From Thermoplasmata archaeon (GTDB taxonomy: Archaea; Thermoplasmatota; Thermoplasmata; Thermoplasmatales; Thermoplasmataceae), in assembly GCA_021793945.1 (NCBI GenBank), contig JAJYRT010000019.1, positions 1 through 14,361 on the forward strand: a stretch of DNA of 14,361 bases, written 5' to 3'. The notes beneath the pieces were generated by a model. That model did not search any database. It was not told the origin of the DNA and saw nothing but the letters and a program-made list of their open reading frames with translations. The first letter of the stretch is position 1; the number at the start of each line of letters is the position of its first letter. This document shows, piece by piece, positions 13,422-14,361 of the stretch. Made by a program: the position numbers and the translations under genes.

Positions 13422-14003
13422 ATGTCTGGAAAGATAACGGGTGGCGAGATCATCCCGCCATCTGAATATGGCCGACAGAGAGATACGGCGAATCGCAGGA
13501 TCATAGAACTGGAGAAGAAGAGGAGATTATCCACAAAAACATTCAGTTACCTTTTTGAGCACAGGGACATAATACTGAATCAGATCAACGAGATGGTTTT
13601 TCTTGAAAATGTAAGGGATAAAGAAGAAATAGAACATCTCATAGATACATACAGTGACCTTATGCCATCAAACGGCGTCCTCAGCGTCTCCATGTTCATA
13701 GAAATTTCCGATCAGGAACAACTTCTCAGGGAGATGCCCAGACTTTCCGGTATAGAACAAAGCGTCTATCTTGTATTTGACGACTCGGAACTGAGGGCGA
13801 CGCCTGAGGAGGGTCGATCAACAGAAGTGCTGGAATCAACGCTACAGTACCTGAAATTCATATTCAACAGGGACCTGCTCTCCAAATTCCTGAGGTCGAG
13901 GAATGCCTTCATAGAAACCAGGAAGACCGGCTACCAGGAAACAGCCAGAATACCGGAAGAACTGCTGGAAACATTGAAGAATGAACTGATCTCAGAAAAC
14001 TGA
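13422..14003 (+). CDS. DUF3501 family protein
   Basis: A 193-residue cytosolic protein that I assign from memory to DUF3501. It shows the family pattern EYGRQRDTANRRIIELEKKRR (15-35), LFEHRD (44-49), QINEM (54-58) in the first helical part, then a proline-turn and FIEISD (92-97), SGIEQSVYLVFDD (109-121), and STLQYLKF (139-146). No cysteines, signal peptide or membrane segment are seen. The biochemical role of the family is not established to my knowledge. In bacteria I recall it next to rubrerythrin and iron-sulfur heterodisulfide-reductase-like proteins, and here it follows rubrerythrin with only 2 nt between. This points to a shared role in peroxide or iron-sulfur redox defence. No third partner is present; the next gene is unrelated. 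Confidence 0.8.
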   Translation: MSGKITGGEIIPPSEYGRQRDTANRRIIELEKKRRLSTKTFSYLFEHRDIILNQINEMVFLENVRDKEEIEHLIDTYSDLMPSNGVLSVSMFIEISDQEQLLREMPRLSGIEQSVYLVFDDSELRATPEEGRSTEVLESTLQYLKFIFNRDLLSKFLRSRNAFIETRKTGYQETARIPEELLETLKNELISEN

Positions 14004-14020
14004 TTCTCTTCTCACTTTTT
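14003..14020 (+). terminator. T-rich terminator after the rubrerythrin-DUF3501 operon
   Basis: The stretch just after the TGA is pyrimidine-rich and ends in TTTTT at 14016-14020, fitting archaeal oligo-T termination. Confidence 0.4.
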
Positions 14021-14055
14021 ACATCTTGAAAACCTGATTTTCAACTACTAGAAAC

Positions 14056-14063
14056 AATAATAT
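14056..14063 (+). promoter_or_regulatory. TATA box of the acyl-CoA dehydrogenase gene
   Basis: AATAATAT lies about 25 nt before the ATG at 14085, and no ribosome binding site is seen, consistent with a leaderless transcript. Confidence 0.45.
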
Positions 14064-14084
14064 GCGGAATTCCCATAGGCAACC

Positions 14085-14361
14085 ATGGTTGATTCATTTC
14101 TTACGGGCCCGGAAAAAGAAGTTTTTGATTACGTAGCCAAGTTTGCCAGTGAAGAAGTCAGGCCTCTGGCCAGGCAAATTGACGAGAAGATGGAGGTACC
14201 CAAGATTCTCATTGACCGCATGAAGGAACTGGGGCTCTTCGCAACGTATATACCTGAAAAGTACGGGGGTGCCGGCCTCAGTTTCCGTTTCCTGATAAGG
14301 GCAATAGAGGAGATATCCAAGGCATGCCCCAGCACTGCCCTGGTTCTTGACGGGGCATTAA
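14085..14361 (+). CDS. Acyl-CoA dehydrogenase, N-terminal part (3' truncated)
   Basis: The first 92 residues of a protein that runs off the window. They match the N-terminal helical domain of acyl-CoA dehydrogenases: EVFDYVAKFASEEVRPLARQIDE, then MKELGLFATYIPEKYGGAGLSF, where the P-E-x-Y-G-G-x-G turn is the family signature, followed by RAIEEISKACPSTALVL. The FAD-binding middle domain and the catalytic base lie beyond the end, so substrate chain type is unknown. It would carry out the first oxidation of fatty- or branched-chain acyl-CoA breakdown with electron-transfer flavoprotein. Start ATG 14085 is supported by the box 25 nt upstream. Confidence 0.9.
   Translation, partial: MVDSFLTGPEKEVFDYVAKFASEEVRPLARQIDEKMEVPKILIDRMKELGLFATYIPEKYGGAGLSFRFLIRAIEEISKACPSTALVLDGAL

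Noticed and set aside
1..14361. CRISPR array or phage genes
   Set aside because: No regularly spaced repeats, and no capsid, terminase or recombinase genes are visible.

Overview
The window looks like chromosomal DNA of an acidophilic, heterotrophic archaeon, most likely of the Thermoplasmatales (Ferroplasma/Thermoplasma/Cuniculiplasma type). The reasons are an archaeal DNA primase small subunit, an Alba chromatin protein, an archaeal class II tRNA-Leu, frequent AGG/AGA and ATA codons, A/T-rich TATA-like boxes about 25 nt ahead of start codons with no ribosome binding site (the leaderless pattern common in this group), and a large secreted sedolisin (S53), an acid-protease family. The lineage is inferred from content, not from a database search.

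Layout. At 1-114 is the 3' end of a flavin reductase-like gene. A tRNA-Leu(UAA) lies at 192-276 on the minus strand. From 277 to 863 there is no convincing gene, but there are several strong inverted repeats and one unexplained open frame. A VapB/VapC-type toxin-antitoxin pair follows (864-1525). This tRNA-flanking stretch looks accessory. From 1671 the DNA looks like core genome: a small conserved-looking unknown protein, an Lrp/AsnC regulator, Alba, a trans-prenyl diphosphate synthase and an ALDH7 (antiquitin)-type aldehyde dehydrogenase.

The region 5584-8351 is a compact methionine-synthesis operon: a MetF-like methylene-tetrahydropterin reductase, then the N-terminal half and the zinc-binding catalytic half of cobalamin-independent methionine synthase (MetE) as two separate, tightly coupled genes. 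Together they would reduce the one-carbon unit to a methyl group and pass it to homocysteine. This operon meets, stop codon on stop codon, a convergent 1119-residue cell-surface sedolisin that carries a long glycosylation-rich beta-domain stalk and a C-terminal membrane anchor.

The sedolisin and the primase small subunit (priS) are transcribed divergently from a shared 53-nt A/T-rich spacer. Next come a rubredoxin-less rubrerythrin coupled to a DUF3501 protein (probable peroxide/iron-sulfur defence pair of unknown detailed mechanism) and the start of an acyl-CoA dehydrogenase that runs off the window.

Best candidates for something not fully described are the structured gene-less stretch beside the tRNA, the rubrerythrin-DUF3501 pair, the split MetE with its adjoining MetF, and the sedolisin whose usual calcium-site aspartates appear to be replaced.
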